Origin: Hesseltinella vesiculosa
Lineage: Eukaryota; Mucoromycota; Mucoromycetes; Mucorales; Cunninghamellaceae
Assembly: GCA_002104935.1 (NCBI GenBank)
Contig: MCGT01000050.1
Coordinates: 62,001 to 126,000 of the forward strand
DNA length: 64,000 bases
Reading direction: 5' to 3'
Shown here: positions 1-10,229 of the stretch, one piece after another
Position numbering within the stretch: position 1 is the first letter of the stretch
How the letters are laid out: each line of letters starts with the position of its first letter
Position numbers and translations under genes: made by a program
Notes under the pieces: model-generated
The model's database searches: none
Told to the model about the DNA's origin: nothing
The model's input: only the letters and a program-made list of their open reading frames with translations

Positions 1-3000
1 ATTGTGCAATGGCATAGTCAGACGCCATGACGGCTTGGCGGCCCTCGACACCAGAGATGCCCACCCCAACATTGGCTTCTTGAATCATCGAAACATCGTT
101 GGCACCATCACCGACGGCCAAGGTCATTACGCCAAGACCTCGCTTGACAAGCGACACAATTTGAGCCTTTTGTTTGGGACTGACACGGCAGCAGATCACA
201 CTGGCACAATGTGTGCCCAGACGCAACAAGAGTCGTTTGTTCACAGGCTCCAGAGCATATTGCAGGGTCTTACCATCGATCACAAGCGCACGCTTGACTT
301 CTCGAGCGCGGGGGAGGTCTTGCGAAGCCGAGGTGGCCGAGGATTCAATGTTCTGCAAAGCATCATTGAGCTGCTGGAGAGTCTCATCACGGTCGCTGGT
401 TTGGATGACAATCATCTCCATGTCGTTGGTAATCAAGTTGCAGGCATAGCCAATGTTGATAGCCGTCTCGGTTTTGTCGCCGGTGAGCACCCAGAGCTTG
501 ATCCCAGATGTGGCCAGTTGAGCAATGGTATCAGGCACGCCATCCTGCAGCCGGTCTTCAATGGCAGTGCCACCCATCAGGAGCATATCATTTTCAATCT
601 CTTCGCACACTTGGTCGAGTTTTTCTTCGCGGCCATAAATGCTGGCGTTGGCTTCAACAAAGCGGCGGTTCCATTCATCGTATTCGTCCTCAGCAATAAA
701 GCGGTATGACAGACACAGGGTGCGCAGGCCTTCCTGAGCAAAGCGTTCCAAATCGTCGGCTGTTGCTTGGCGCACGTGCTGCTGTTTGCCTTCAAGGTCT
801 TTCTGGGCACCAAAGTCCGAGCACAGGCGCTCGTAAATCACAGAGTCGGCGCCTTTGCACAGAAGCAGAATACGGCGAGTGCCGTCGCGGGGGCGCAGGA
901 TCACGCTCATGCGCTTACGGGTTGAGTTGAATTCCAGCACATTCAGCAGCTCAAACACCTTGCTTTCACCCATGATATTCAGCATCATCAAGTCTGCTTC
1001 ACGTTCCAAAAAGGTGAAGCCCATATCACGAGCAGTTGCCACCAGCGCCGCTTCGTCGGGGCTTTGGGCCTTGTAGTCAATCACCTGGGGATGGTCTTTG
1101 TCAGGTTGATCCACAAGGGCAGTGTGGCAGAGAGCCAGGGTGGAAAAAAAATGGATGATGGCCGTCGCGTGGTCGTCTTTCTTTGCCAAATCCTCGAACA
1201 GAGCAGGGTCAACAAATGTCGGGTGCTTGTTCAAATGTGGGTTTCGGAACAGCTTGGCCTGCAAGTCAAACATCTTGGTCGTCAGGCGATCCCAGTCCTC
1301 GTCTGAGTATCCTTTCGGTAGCGTCGCTTTCTCATCAGGCGTTTTCTCGTCAGGCAGCCTTCCTGAGTCAGTGTCGTTATCGTCGGGTGGCTCATGGTAC
1401 GCGCTGTCACGTAAATGTGCGCCACGGGTAGCCTCCGTATCGCCAAGCCCATAAGCAACGCCATCGATGGTGCATTTGCGGAACTCCATGACATTTTGCG
1501 TCAATGTGCCTGTCTTATCCGAGAAGATATATTCAATTTGGCCCAGATCATCCGAGATGTTCCAGGTGCGGGCCAGGCAGGTTTGATCGGTCGGTTCATA
1601 GTACATATCAATATCTTGATAGATGAAATAGGCCTAGCAGTAACAAGCAGGTAAGTTTAACGAGTTGGACATAAAAAGCAAGAGGCGACCAGCAGTTTTC
1701 TTACAGCAAAAGTCTTGACGATTTCCACCGAAATATACAGTGAGATGGGCACGATGTTCTGGTACAAGATCAGAGCCACCCAAAAGGTTACAAAGCCTAG
1801 CCAAGTTGCACTGTTTCCTTCGATGCCAAAGTCAAAATGCCTTGACGAACCGCCAACATTGAAATACACGCTGGAGATGATAGCTGTCACGACGCAAAGG
1901 CCGGCCAGGATCATGAAGTTGGCAATGACCTAAAAAAAAAAAAAAAAATAGGCGTCATTAAATTTCTCGGTCGTCTGGATTCTTTTTTTTAAAGCTGACA
2001 TGAGGGTTGGTTTTTTTAGAGATGCGGCTTCGCTTAGAGGGTGTGCGGCCAGAGTTGAGCATGATCTTGGTATCGTCGCCGGTGTAGACAACCAGACCAA
2101 TGACCCATTCGGTATTGCGCAGCACACAACCGCGGAGAAGCATGTTGTTGTGGGTCAGGGCTTCTGTTTTTTGGTGCGAAACTGACGGCATAGATGTATC
2201 ACTGCTGGAACTGGCAACAGAGCTGGTGTTAGATATACGTCGAGTGGTCGTTGGTGACGCAGGATCTGCCGAGGAGGTGGAATGACGGGGTTGATCTTCA
2301 CGCGCGTATGAGGTACGCACTTGTTTCTGATGGGCAGGGTCAATGTGCCAACGGATGACACCATTGAATTGATAAATGTTGGGATGGGGTGGTTCACATT
2401 CGACATAGAATCGGGCGCGTTCGCAATCATGTACGTTCTGCAAGTCTTTGGTGGCGGTGAGCCCTTGGCGCACTTTGAGGTTGGTTTCCCCGTCCAAGTT
2501 CTTGGTTTCGACGCAGCAGATGCTGTCTTTTTCCGAGGTTGACAGGATGAGGACATCAGCAGGCACGTCTTCGTCGCTTCGAAGGAGCACATAGTCGCCC
2601 ACTTTTGCGTCTTGCCACTCGATGATCTGCCAGCCCACCTTGCAACGTCGGGCGGGAGGGTCGCCCGGAAACAAGTCGCCGCATTTCACGCCACCGGTGC
2701 CAGTCGTAGCGATAGTGGAGGCTCGGTGAATATAGTTCGGTAGGGCTGACGGATCATCCACAGGTGGCTGGCGCTTATTGGAAGACGCGGTGCGATACAG
2801 GACCGAGTGAGGGATAGTGCCGGGTCGATAGCCTTTTTTGCGCTTTTTGGTGGTGTCAGTGGCGACGCACGGTTCGACCGATCCGTCTTCGTCTGGATGC
2901 TCAGAGATCAGGATGTCCTGGGACGGCTGGGATGGCGGGTTGGATGAAGATTTGAAGATGTTGGTGATTTCAGACCGCAAGGTGTCGGATCGCTGGCGGA

Positions 3001-3898
3001 CAGTGCAAAAGATTTTTTTTGCAGGAGGTATCTTCCGTCGCAGAGGCGGGGGTGGTTCCAGGTACTGTGGCAGAGGCGAGTCATAGGAGGAAATCGAGGC
3101 AGTGTCGGCCGAGCGGTGGCGGTTCAGCGGCACAGGTTGGCCACCATGCTGTGTAGCAAGTAAGGATGGCCGGCGGATCGATTCTGGCCGCGAGGACACA
3201 ATGGCGCTGCTGGTATCTGGGGTAGTGATTTCGTCGGGTGGAATGCCAGGACACTGGAGATCTGCATGCTGAACAGGCAAGTCTTTGACACGAGAGAGGC
3301 GGTAGACATGGGCATAGCGGTTATCCAGTCCGGCCAGCATGGAGAAGAAGCCCATGACCACGTGGTAGGTATACAACAGGCCAGTGGGCTCGGGCGGAAC
3401 GTTGACGTTGTGCCAATGGCTGAGGGTGAGTGTCTTTGCTTGGTTGACACGTTGGTCTTGTTGGTTCCGTTTGAAGTCTTCGGCCCCGTCCTTGATAGCG
3501 GTGATCAGTAGGATGGCCATCAATGGCATGGCGGAGACTGCAGGCTCGGTTACACCAAACAAGGGAATGCATTGTAGGACCACCAGAAATAAAAAGTACA
3601 AGTTGGCGACGTTGCGAAACTGCTCAAATAGGTTCTTGGGGATAAAAGAGAGCGTGGTGTATTTTGCTGTTCGCACACGGTTGCCAGTGAAGACTTGCAG
3701 TTGATTGTCAGATACATCATCGACTTCACCAAAGCTGGCGTGCGGCACCATGTTGACATAGATCTTTCGTCTTTGCTGCATATATGAGCTTTGGGAGGTC
3801 GTACGACGAAGCTGCTGTTCTTCCAGTTCATCGTGAAGCTGCTCCTTGGCTTTTTTGGAGAACAATGCTTTGAATCGCAATGCATTGGACAGCTTCAT
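1..3898 (-). CDS. DNF1: Dnf1-type P4-ATPase phospholipid flippase, 3' part missing
   Basis: P4-ATPases move phospholipids from the outer to the inner leaflet of plasma and Golgi membranes, normally with a Cdc50-family subunit. Three exons are seen: 3898-2000, 1929-1705 and 1633-1, joined in phase; about 1252 residues lie in the window. The N-terminus has the P4 stretch FIPKNLFEQFRNVANLYFLF before TM1-2. A long low-complexity insertion (about residues 190-430) sits before GDYVLL and the actuator motif DGETN. The ISDDLGQIEYIF lead-in and the phosphorylation motif DKTGTLTQN follow. The hinge motif GDGANDV lies close to the left edge. The last transmembrane helices and tail are outside the window. 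The first intron uses an unusual donor, GTCAGC. Sequence around the motif fits Dnf1/Dnf2 rather than Drs2 or Neo1. Confidence 0.93.
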
Positions 3899-4264
3899 TC
3901 TCTATCGTTGCCGTTTTGCCTATGCTGTTTCAGACGTCCACAACAAAAAAGTGTCGTGAGAAATAAAGTTTAATAACCCAAGGCGCCAATGTCTGTCGCC
4001 AATGATCTTTTGTCGCCTTGGCACCATTTTACTTACAGCCAATGAATGATATAATACAAAAAATAATAGTACAATCACAAACAACCTTGATGCAAACGAT
4101 AGGGAATGTTAAAAATAAAGAGAAACAAGAAACCAAAAAAAAAAAAAAAAGACTTTATTTCAAGGGCCGTTGCCCAATGACAATGAAGGCAATGCGAGTG
4201 TTGGATGGGTAGATGGGGGGGGATGACTAGAGAAAAAAAACAAGACGGCCAAAATCTTCCCATT
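3899..4264. other. Intergenic, flippase promoter and bZIP 3' end
   Basis: The stretch lies between the flippase start and the bZIP stop, both on the minus strand. It is A/T rich and holds no gene. A minus-strand AATAAA (TTTATT at 4154-4159) about 110 nt beyond the bZIP stop is a plausible polyadenylation signal. Confidence 0.6.
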
Positions 4265-6045
4265 TTACTGTCCAAGCATCAAGACAGGTCGATTGAACTT
4301 GAGCAGCAGGGAGGACTTCTTGGATTTGGGTTGGCATGCAGGTGTATTTTTAATGACTTGAGCGACATGAGGCATGCGTTCGGGATGACGAAAGACGGAG
4401 GAAGCCACAGCCATAAAGCCTTGCAAAGCCTTGAAGTTGCTAACCGAGCAGGCTTTTTCCATCTTTTTTCGTTCGTGTTCTTCAGAGCAGTGCACGGCTC
4501 GTTCCATGACTTGTTCGTGAGAGAAACCACGCAGACGTAAGAATGCATAGTAAGGATAGTGGTAGCGCAGCACACGTTTTTCAAATTGGCGGGAGTAAGG
4601 CTTGCCAGGGCTGGTCTTCTTGGCGGAAGGAACGGCGGTGGTATGGGAAGAAGCCAGAGTCAGGGCACTGTCGTCGTCAAAGCCATCGCCTCCGGATTCG
4701 GCTCGCGGCGCCAGTAATTCAGAGACACTGTTGACAAAGTCCTCGGGGCGCAGGATGTCGAGGAAGCCACTCTTGCCTAAATGTGTCTGGTCGGCATTGT
4801 ATGGGAAAGTGTTGTGCAGGTATGCATGGTAATGCATGGTGAAGGTGTGCTGCAGGACAATGGAAGCCAAGGCAGGTGCAAGCAGTGGGTATTGGAGCAT
4901 GATATCGTGATGGCTGAGGTCGCCATCCAGCGCGGCTAATGGCCGCTGCAGTTTATCGTCCAGAACATGAGAAAGGTCCAGATCAGGCATGACAGCATGG
5001 GCCACAAACGAGTGACTGGGAGCGTTGAACATATTGATGTCGAGGAAGGAATCCATAAAGTCGACAGGCGGCGGGCTCACACCAGTGCTGGAGGAAGAGG
5101 AGAGAGACGAGCTTGGAGGGGTCAACGACTGGAGCTGTTGTTTTTCCTCGAGGCGCTGGACCTGCAATCGGCTGGAGGCCAAGTCGGTCAAGATCTGTTC
5201 ATTCAGTTGCTTGAGACGGCGCATGTCTTGTTTCAGGGCCATGATCTCTTCGTCCTGTTCGTCCACCTTTTGTTCTAGCTGTGAAATGTATTCTAAAATA
5301 GATCATACAAAAAAAGGAAATGAGGTGAGACAAAGACCCTCCACTCTTCCCTTTGGACATTACCTTTTCTTCGCACACGGAAATTCCTGGCCGAGATCTT
5401 GTTGCGCACCTGCCTTCGTTCCTTGGCTGTCAGCTTGTCCGTGGCAGGGTCATTTTCGTCAAACAGGCCATCTTCACCTTCAGAGAGTGATGCGGGCGAC
5501 TGCCGATCCCGCTCACGTTCTTCACGGCGAGCTTGTTTCTTCTTATAGGCATGCTGGGGCGATTCAGTCACAAAGATTGGCTGGCGCTTTTTCTTGAGCA
5601 TTTTCATCGATGCCGAAGTAGGTTTGGCTGGAGCCTTGAGAGGCTTGGTGTTCAACGTGATGTTGGCCATGGGCATCTGTGCTTTCAACGCCCCAGGGGT
5701 ATCGACAATCCAAGACTGGCTGAACAGGCTGTTGATTGGTTTGCTGCCTTTTTCTTTGGATGTGACCGGAGAGAACCCGTCGGCTGAAAAGGACGGCACC
5801 GTTGATAAGGTGATACCTGACGTTGGTATCTGATTGGTAGGTGCCTGGGGTAGCGTGGTATTGGTGACAGGAGGAAAGGTGATAGGATCAAAGAGATAGC
5901 TGACGATATCAGGGGTAGGGTCAGACGTAGCGGGTATTTGTGTTGAAGAGGATGCAGGTGAAGATTCGGAGGCTGATGTAGGTGGCAGGTTGTTCTGAGC
6001 CATCAACTGATCCAGCCATTCAAAAGTAGTAGGATTCATGCCCAT
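4265..6045 (-). CDS. bZIP transcription factor
   Basis: A DNA-binding nuclear regulator. Two exons (6045-5364 and 5292-4265) give 569 residues. The intron (5293-5363) falls inside the bZIP region, which supports it strongly: exon 1 ends after RNKISARNFRVRRK and exon 2 starts with EYISQLEQKV followed by leucine-zipper heptads to about residue 265. This basic region (N-x-x-S-A-R-N-F-R) is the type seen in many fungal bZIP proteins. The first 200 residues are Ser/Thr/Pro-rich, with a Lys-rich patch near KMLKKKRQ. The C-terminal third has short conserved-looking helical segments (e.g. RVLRYHYPYYAFLRLRGF) and no recognised domain. Two start codons, two codons apart (6045 and 6039), are both possible. 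The upstream region is shared with a duplicated block starting at about 6340. The target genes cannot be told from sequence. Confidence 0.9.
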
Positions 6046-6774
6046 CTTGATAAATAAATATATAAATTGGCAATCGAGAGAAAAGAGAAGAGACAAAAGT
6101 CAACGGCTTGCGGCAGTCCGGATGCATTTTTCTGAAGCAAAACTTTTCGGGTTTCGGAAAAACTCGCTCTAAGTACGAAAAAGGCAATAGAGGAATATCG
6201 AATTGCGTAGGCTCTTTCCAAAACAAGATGGCGGAGATTGCACAGTCTAGGAGTAGCCAGCATTGGTTTCCTGGCCGCCCCAACCTCCGCAAAGTTTTGG
6301 GGAGTTGACCACCAGCCCTCGATCTGTTTTCCAGCGCCATTTTTATTCATGCATTCGCGCACTCATGCAGAGTTCCACATTGATCCAATCACTCAAAAGT
6401 GCAGCGCAGCCTTGCTTTTTTTTTTTCAAAGAAAAGAAAAGTTTGTAATCATTTTTTTTTGGATAAACGGGGATATGCATCGGTCTTGGCTGCTGGAAAC
6501 GAACAACAACGACCAAGTGGTTGCATCAGAGAGGAAAGTGTTTGATTTTTTTTATTATCGTGCGAGAGAGAAATTTTTTATTGTTGTGGTGGAGAGAGAG
6601 AGAGAGAGAGAGAGACGGCAATGCGCAGCGTCGATAATATATACAGGAACAGGAAAAACGGCTGTAGAGTCATAACATATACAGGTGGGAAAAAGGCAGG
6701 CAGAAGGGGAGAGAAAAAAAGCATAACATATACAAGTGAAAAAATGTGGGCAGAGGGGAGAGAGAAAAACATGG
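6046..6774. other. bZIP promoter and start of duplicated block A
   Basis: No gene is seen. From about 6340 the sequence repeats at about 9370 (a shared stretch beginning TTTTTATTCATGC, then GAGTTCCACATTGATCCAAT and a poly-T run). A GA dinucleotide run lies at about 6592-6615. Confidence 0.6.
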
Positions 6775-7500
6775 TCATCGCGTGCATTTCTTTGCAAAAT
6801 CAAGCGTTTCGGTTAGAACCGCCAGCTCAGCTTTTGCCTGGACGACGGATGCCTCCAGGTCTTCCAAACGCCGTCTTTTGTTTGCAATGCAGTCTTCCAA
6901 GGACAGCAATCCATCCTTGAAGTAACTAAAGTAGCATAATATCAAAACATATAACGGTTAGCCAAGAGTATACTCATGTACATTTCACTATTGCCGTTTC
7001 CAAGGAGCCACAGGGTAGGCGTCGTTGGCCTCGGCAGGGTTGGCGTCGTTGTTGAAGCCACTGCCAGAACTTGAAGACAAGCGTGGGAACATGGTGTCAA
7101 TTGTTCGAATGGTCTTGTACTGGACATCGTTACCATTCTTGTCTTTGGCTGGCTTAACGCTGATAAGTAAATCATTGATACGGAGGCCATCGGTATTGCT
7201 TGTATAAAATGAACAAGCAAATTCAGACGACATAAAGTGCACATATGCACAGCTATAGAAAATCTTTGAATATATATCCATAATTGTTTTCCATCGTTCT
7301 TGCAAAAACTTACTCTTGATTTATTTGCTTGGCAACGTGAACCATGCCTGCTAACTTCTGCCCGGATAGCAAAGTAAAAAATCGAGTCCCCTGTTGAGCC
7401 AGTGAAGGAAGGGTGAATAATCTTCACCTGGCAATGACCGTTGAAGCAGCCAAAGCGCTTTACAGGAATGGCGCTTTACAGGAATGACGCTTTACAGGAA
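6340..7500 (-). repeat. Duplicated block A (related to 9370-9965)
   Basis: The block shares its left flank, the coiled-coil exon and the intron sequence with block C at about 9370-9965. It also carries extra exons shared with copy B at 7.8-8.5 kb. Similarity was seen by eye and drops in and out, so the boundaries are approximate. Confidence 0.7.
6775..7427 (-). pseudogene. Unknown family, copy A (least damaged)
   Basis: Not recognised. Three exon-like segments can be joined: 7427-7314, 7198-6995 and 6925-6775 (stop TGA). The middle one reads VKPAKDKNGNDVQYKTIRT then IDTMFPRL. The last reads LSLEDCIANKRRRLEDLEAS and is a Lys/Arg-rich predicted coiled coil. The first contains MVHVAKQ, but only in a frame that has a stop near its 5' edge. 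The donor of the last intron is GC (ACG|GCAATA), where copies B and C keep GT. No start codon or promoter is evident. It may be a gene that still works through a GC donor, or a dying copy. The family resembles nothing I can name. Confidence 0.5.
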
Positions 7501-7502
7501 TG
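7455..7502. repeat. 16-bp tandem repeat, three copies
   Basis: The unit GCGCTTTACAGGAATG occurs at 7455-7470 and 7471-7486, and at 7487-7502 with one change (A for the first G). It lies just upstream of copy A, on the side where its 5' end would be. Confidence 0.95.
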
Positions 7503-7654
7503 ATTGAAAGAAAAAAAAAAAATAGAGTAAAGATGAAGTAGAAGAAAAAAGAGGTTAGAAGGTTTCATCCCACAAAAAAAATTAGAATTCATCTGGTTCC
7601 CGCCAGCTTTTTGTCTGATTTTGTGATTAATAAACCTGTTCTACAGTAAGCATG

Positions 7655-7760
7655 CGAAACGTACATAAACATAAACGAGAATTTTTTTTTTCTTCGCATG
7701 ATGACCATGGAGCAAAAAAAAAAAAAAAAAACTAGAGACCAGTCCTGGTAGGATCGGCTG
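7655..7760 (-). repeat. Strongly decayed copy of the PRMT5 3' end
   Basis: It shares with 10150-10255 the order CGTA/ACGAG, a poly-T run, CGCATGAT, a poly-A run, CTA-AGACC and TAGGATCG. Differences are many, so this is the oldest of the three copies. The match was made by eye. Confidence 0.5.
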
Positions 7761-7768
7761 CTGGCTAC

Positions 7769-8537
7769 TCACTGTACATCTGCTGGCATAAGCTGCATCA
7801 TTGTAGATACAGGAGACAGACCGCGTTTATTGATGTTTCTCCTCTTGATGGGAGTCCTGAAACACATTGAAATCACAAGATAAAATTTTTATTAGGCAAC
7901 ATAAATGTTATTGCAAGCAAATCAGACTTGGTTTCCACGAAAAGCATATCCATTTCATTATTACCGTTTCCAGGGAGGGGCGTCATTGGGGCTGTGGTGG
8001 TGGCGACGTCATCATGTACAGGATGGCCGCCTTCTGCAGGCTCAGCATCGTTGACTTCGACAGGCACAGAATCGCTGACTTCTACAGCATCGTTGACAAT
8101 TGCTCCCGCTGGCTGAATTTTCAGGTAGCATGCGAGTGAACATTGTATCGATCGTTCGCTCAGTCGTATATTGAATGTCATGGACATTTTTATCTTTCGC
8201 AGGCTTCACCGTCATAAGGTTGTTGCCCAAAGCAAAGCCGTTTACGTTCGCCGTATAATTTTTTTTTGGCGAACACAGGGGATTTGAAGTGGAGGAAGGC
8301 ACAGCTATAGAAATCATTGAATACAGATTCATATTTGGCTTCTATCGTTCTATCGTGTTGGCAAAACTCACTCTTGGTGTGCTTGTTTTGCGACGTGAAC
8401 TAGTCCTTGAACCTTGCATGGGGACATCGAGCTAAAAATGAGCTCCCTTGTTGATCCAGAGAACGAGGGTGTATCAACTTCACCTGGTAATAGCCATTGT
8501 AACATCCGTTGCAGTGTGAGGGCATGTTAAAGTGAGT
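7769..8537 (-). pseudogene. Unknown family, copy B (pseudogene)
   Basis: Related to copy A: it encodes LVHVAKQ near 8400 and VKPAKDKNVHDIQYTTERT then IDTMFTRM near 8170. Damage is visible. The acceptor before the second segment lacks AG where copy A has TATACAAG, there is a 1-nt length difference near 8460, and the frame after TRM is broken. An Ala/Thr/Pro-rich reading continues in another frame. A different last exon (7856-7769, after TTTCAG) ends VQ-stop; the same exon recurs at 12822-12951, so the family has two kinds of 3' end. Confidence 0.6.
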
Positions 8538-8539
8538 GA

Positions 8540-9092
8540 GCGAGAGAAAAAAAAACTAAGAGGATCAAAAAAAAAAAAAAAGAGAGAACAAAATTAGAGC
8601 GGAGCGGAAGTAGCGCATTGAAAAGAAATGAACGGATACGAAGTTACACTCAGCCTGGGATTGTCCAATAAAATCATTTTTCTGTTTTTGGATTTCTTTT
8701 TTTCCCATTGACCTGGAAGTTGTTGTCAATACTCGCTTGAGCTTGTACAGGAAGCGTAAAAGGCGATAGCTGAGCGTCTTGAAGGGTCATGGATAAGCTT
8801 CAAATAGAACATGAAGCCAGACGTTTCATAGAGATGCACAATGATGAAAAGGGCATGTGTTGCGGGGCGATCCTTTAAATATAATACTGACACCTTTAAT
8901 GGTTAAATATATAATGTTAGGAAAGATAATGAATAAGAAGAAAACAAAGAAAAAAAAAGAGTAAAGAAAAGAGAATCAAGAAAAAGAAAAAGAAAGAGAG
9001 AGACCAAAAGAGTGAAGGGAGTTTTGAAAAGGAGACAAGAGCCAAATTTGGTGGGAAAGGGGGAGCAGCACCGAAAGCCCACCCCAGAATAG
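8540..9092. other. A-rich intergenic stretch
   Basis: Long A and GA-rich runs. No gene or clear repeat was seen. Confidence 0.5.
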
Positions 9093-9372
9093 CATGCACC
9101 AAAAAGATATGCTTCTAAGCGAGTCAGCTCGCTTCATTTTTGTGTCCCTGAATTCTCGATAAGGTTTCCGAGCTATTAAGTCTCATCCTTTTAATGGAAG
9201 CTGAACCTGATCAAATCAAGAATACACCACGTAAACACGTACGAGCACTTTTTTTTTATCAGCGCGATGATAAATGAACAAAAAAAAAAAAAAAGCTAAA
9301 GACCCACCCAGCAGGATCGGCCTTGAGGATTGTGAATGGCGGTGATGGACAGGTCTTGTTGGTCATCTTTTT
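9093..9372 (-). repeat. Duplicate of the PRMT5 3' end
   Basis: This matches 10030-10300 closely, from GCACCAAAAAGAT through GAATTCTCGATAAGGTTTCC to the end of the coding part. It includes the last 20 or so PRMT5 codons, with the stop codon kept and the Tyr codon four residues before the stop (in YWVGL) changed to Cys. It ends abruptly at about 9372, where block C begins. Confidence 0.9.
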
Positions 9373-9610
9373 ATTCATGCAGAGTTCCACATTGATCCAA
9401 TCACTTAGAAGTGTAGCGTAGCCTTGCTTTTTTTTTTTTCGCCTCTGTCATGCCTGCTGGGTACGAATGACAAACCAAATGATAGCATCAGAGAGGAAAG
9501 CGTATGAGTTATTTTTATTTGTGGGGAAGGGAGAGTAAGTATCAATGTGCAATGTGGTATAAATGATATAGGTACAGAAAATCCTTGTGAAGGTATATAT
9601 GATAGTAAAA

Positions 9611-9965
9611 TTATTCGGTGCATTTCTTTACCCAAACAAGTGTTTGGGTCAAAGCCGCCAGCTCAGCTTTTTCCTGGAGGACAGATGCCTCCAGGTCTTC
9701 CAATCGCCGTCTTTTGCTTGCAATGCAGTCTTCCAAGGACTGCAATCCATCCTTGAAATGTCTAAGTATCATAATATCAAAACATCCAACGGTTATAAAT
9801 AAAAACAGCCAAGAGGGGTTTCATATCCATTTCATTATTACCGTTTCCAAGTAGCAGGGGAGGAGCGGCTACGGCAGGGTCTGGAGTTGCGACGGCATGG
9901 TCAGGATCTACAGTGACACGGCAGGGTCGGCACGGAGTGCGTCAAGAATTCTGGAAATGCGGGCA
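9611..9965 (-). pseudogene. Unknown family, copy C (truncated)
   Basis: It keeps the coiled-coil last exon (SLEDCIASKRRRLEDLEAS, stop TAA at 9611-9613), the intron with a GT donor, and the end of the preceding exon (TWKR). The VKPAKDK segment is gone; the upstream sequence is Pro/Ala-coding with stops. It is probably a fragment created by the tandem duplication. Confidence 0.6.
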
Positions 9966-10229
9966 GCCACCATGACGAGTAAGTAAAAGAAAAAAAAGAA
10001 AGAAAAAGAGCGGCACATTGATAAAGGGCGTGCACCAAAAAGATTTGTTTCTAAAGAGTCAGTTCGTTTCACTTGTGCTGATGAATTCTCGATAAGGTTT
10101 CCGAGCTATTAAGTCTCATCCTTTCAAGGGAAGCTGACCCTGATAAAATCAAGAATACACCACGTAAACACGTACGAGCACTTTTTTTTTTATCAGCGCG
10201 ATGATAAATGAACAGAAAAAAAAAAAAAG

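Noticed and set aside
2..709. A 235-codon open frame on the plus strand
   Set aside because: It is the antisense of the flippase hinge region, where the minus strand has GDGANDV and a continuous P4-ATPase reading.
6555..6803. Leu/Ser-rich frame across the GA repeat
   Set aside because: It is an artefact of the GA/TC dinucleotide run.
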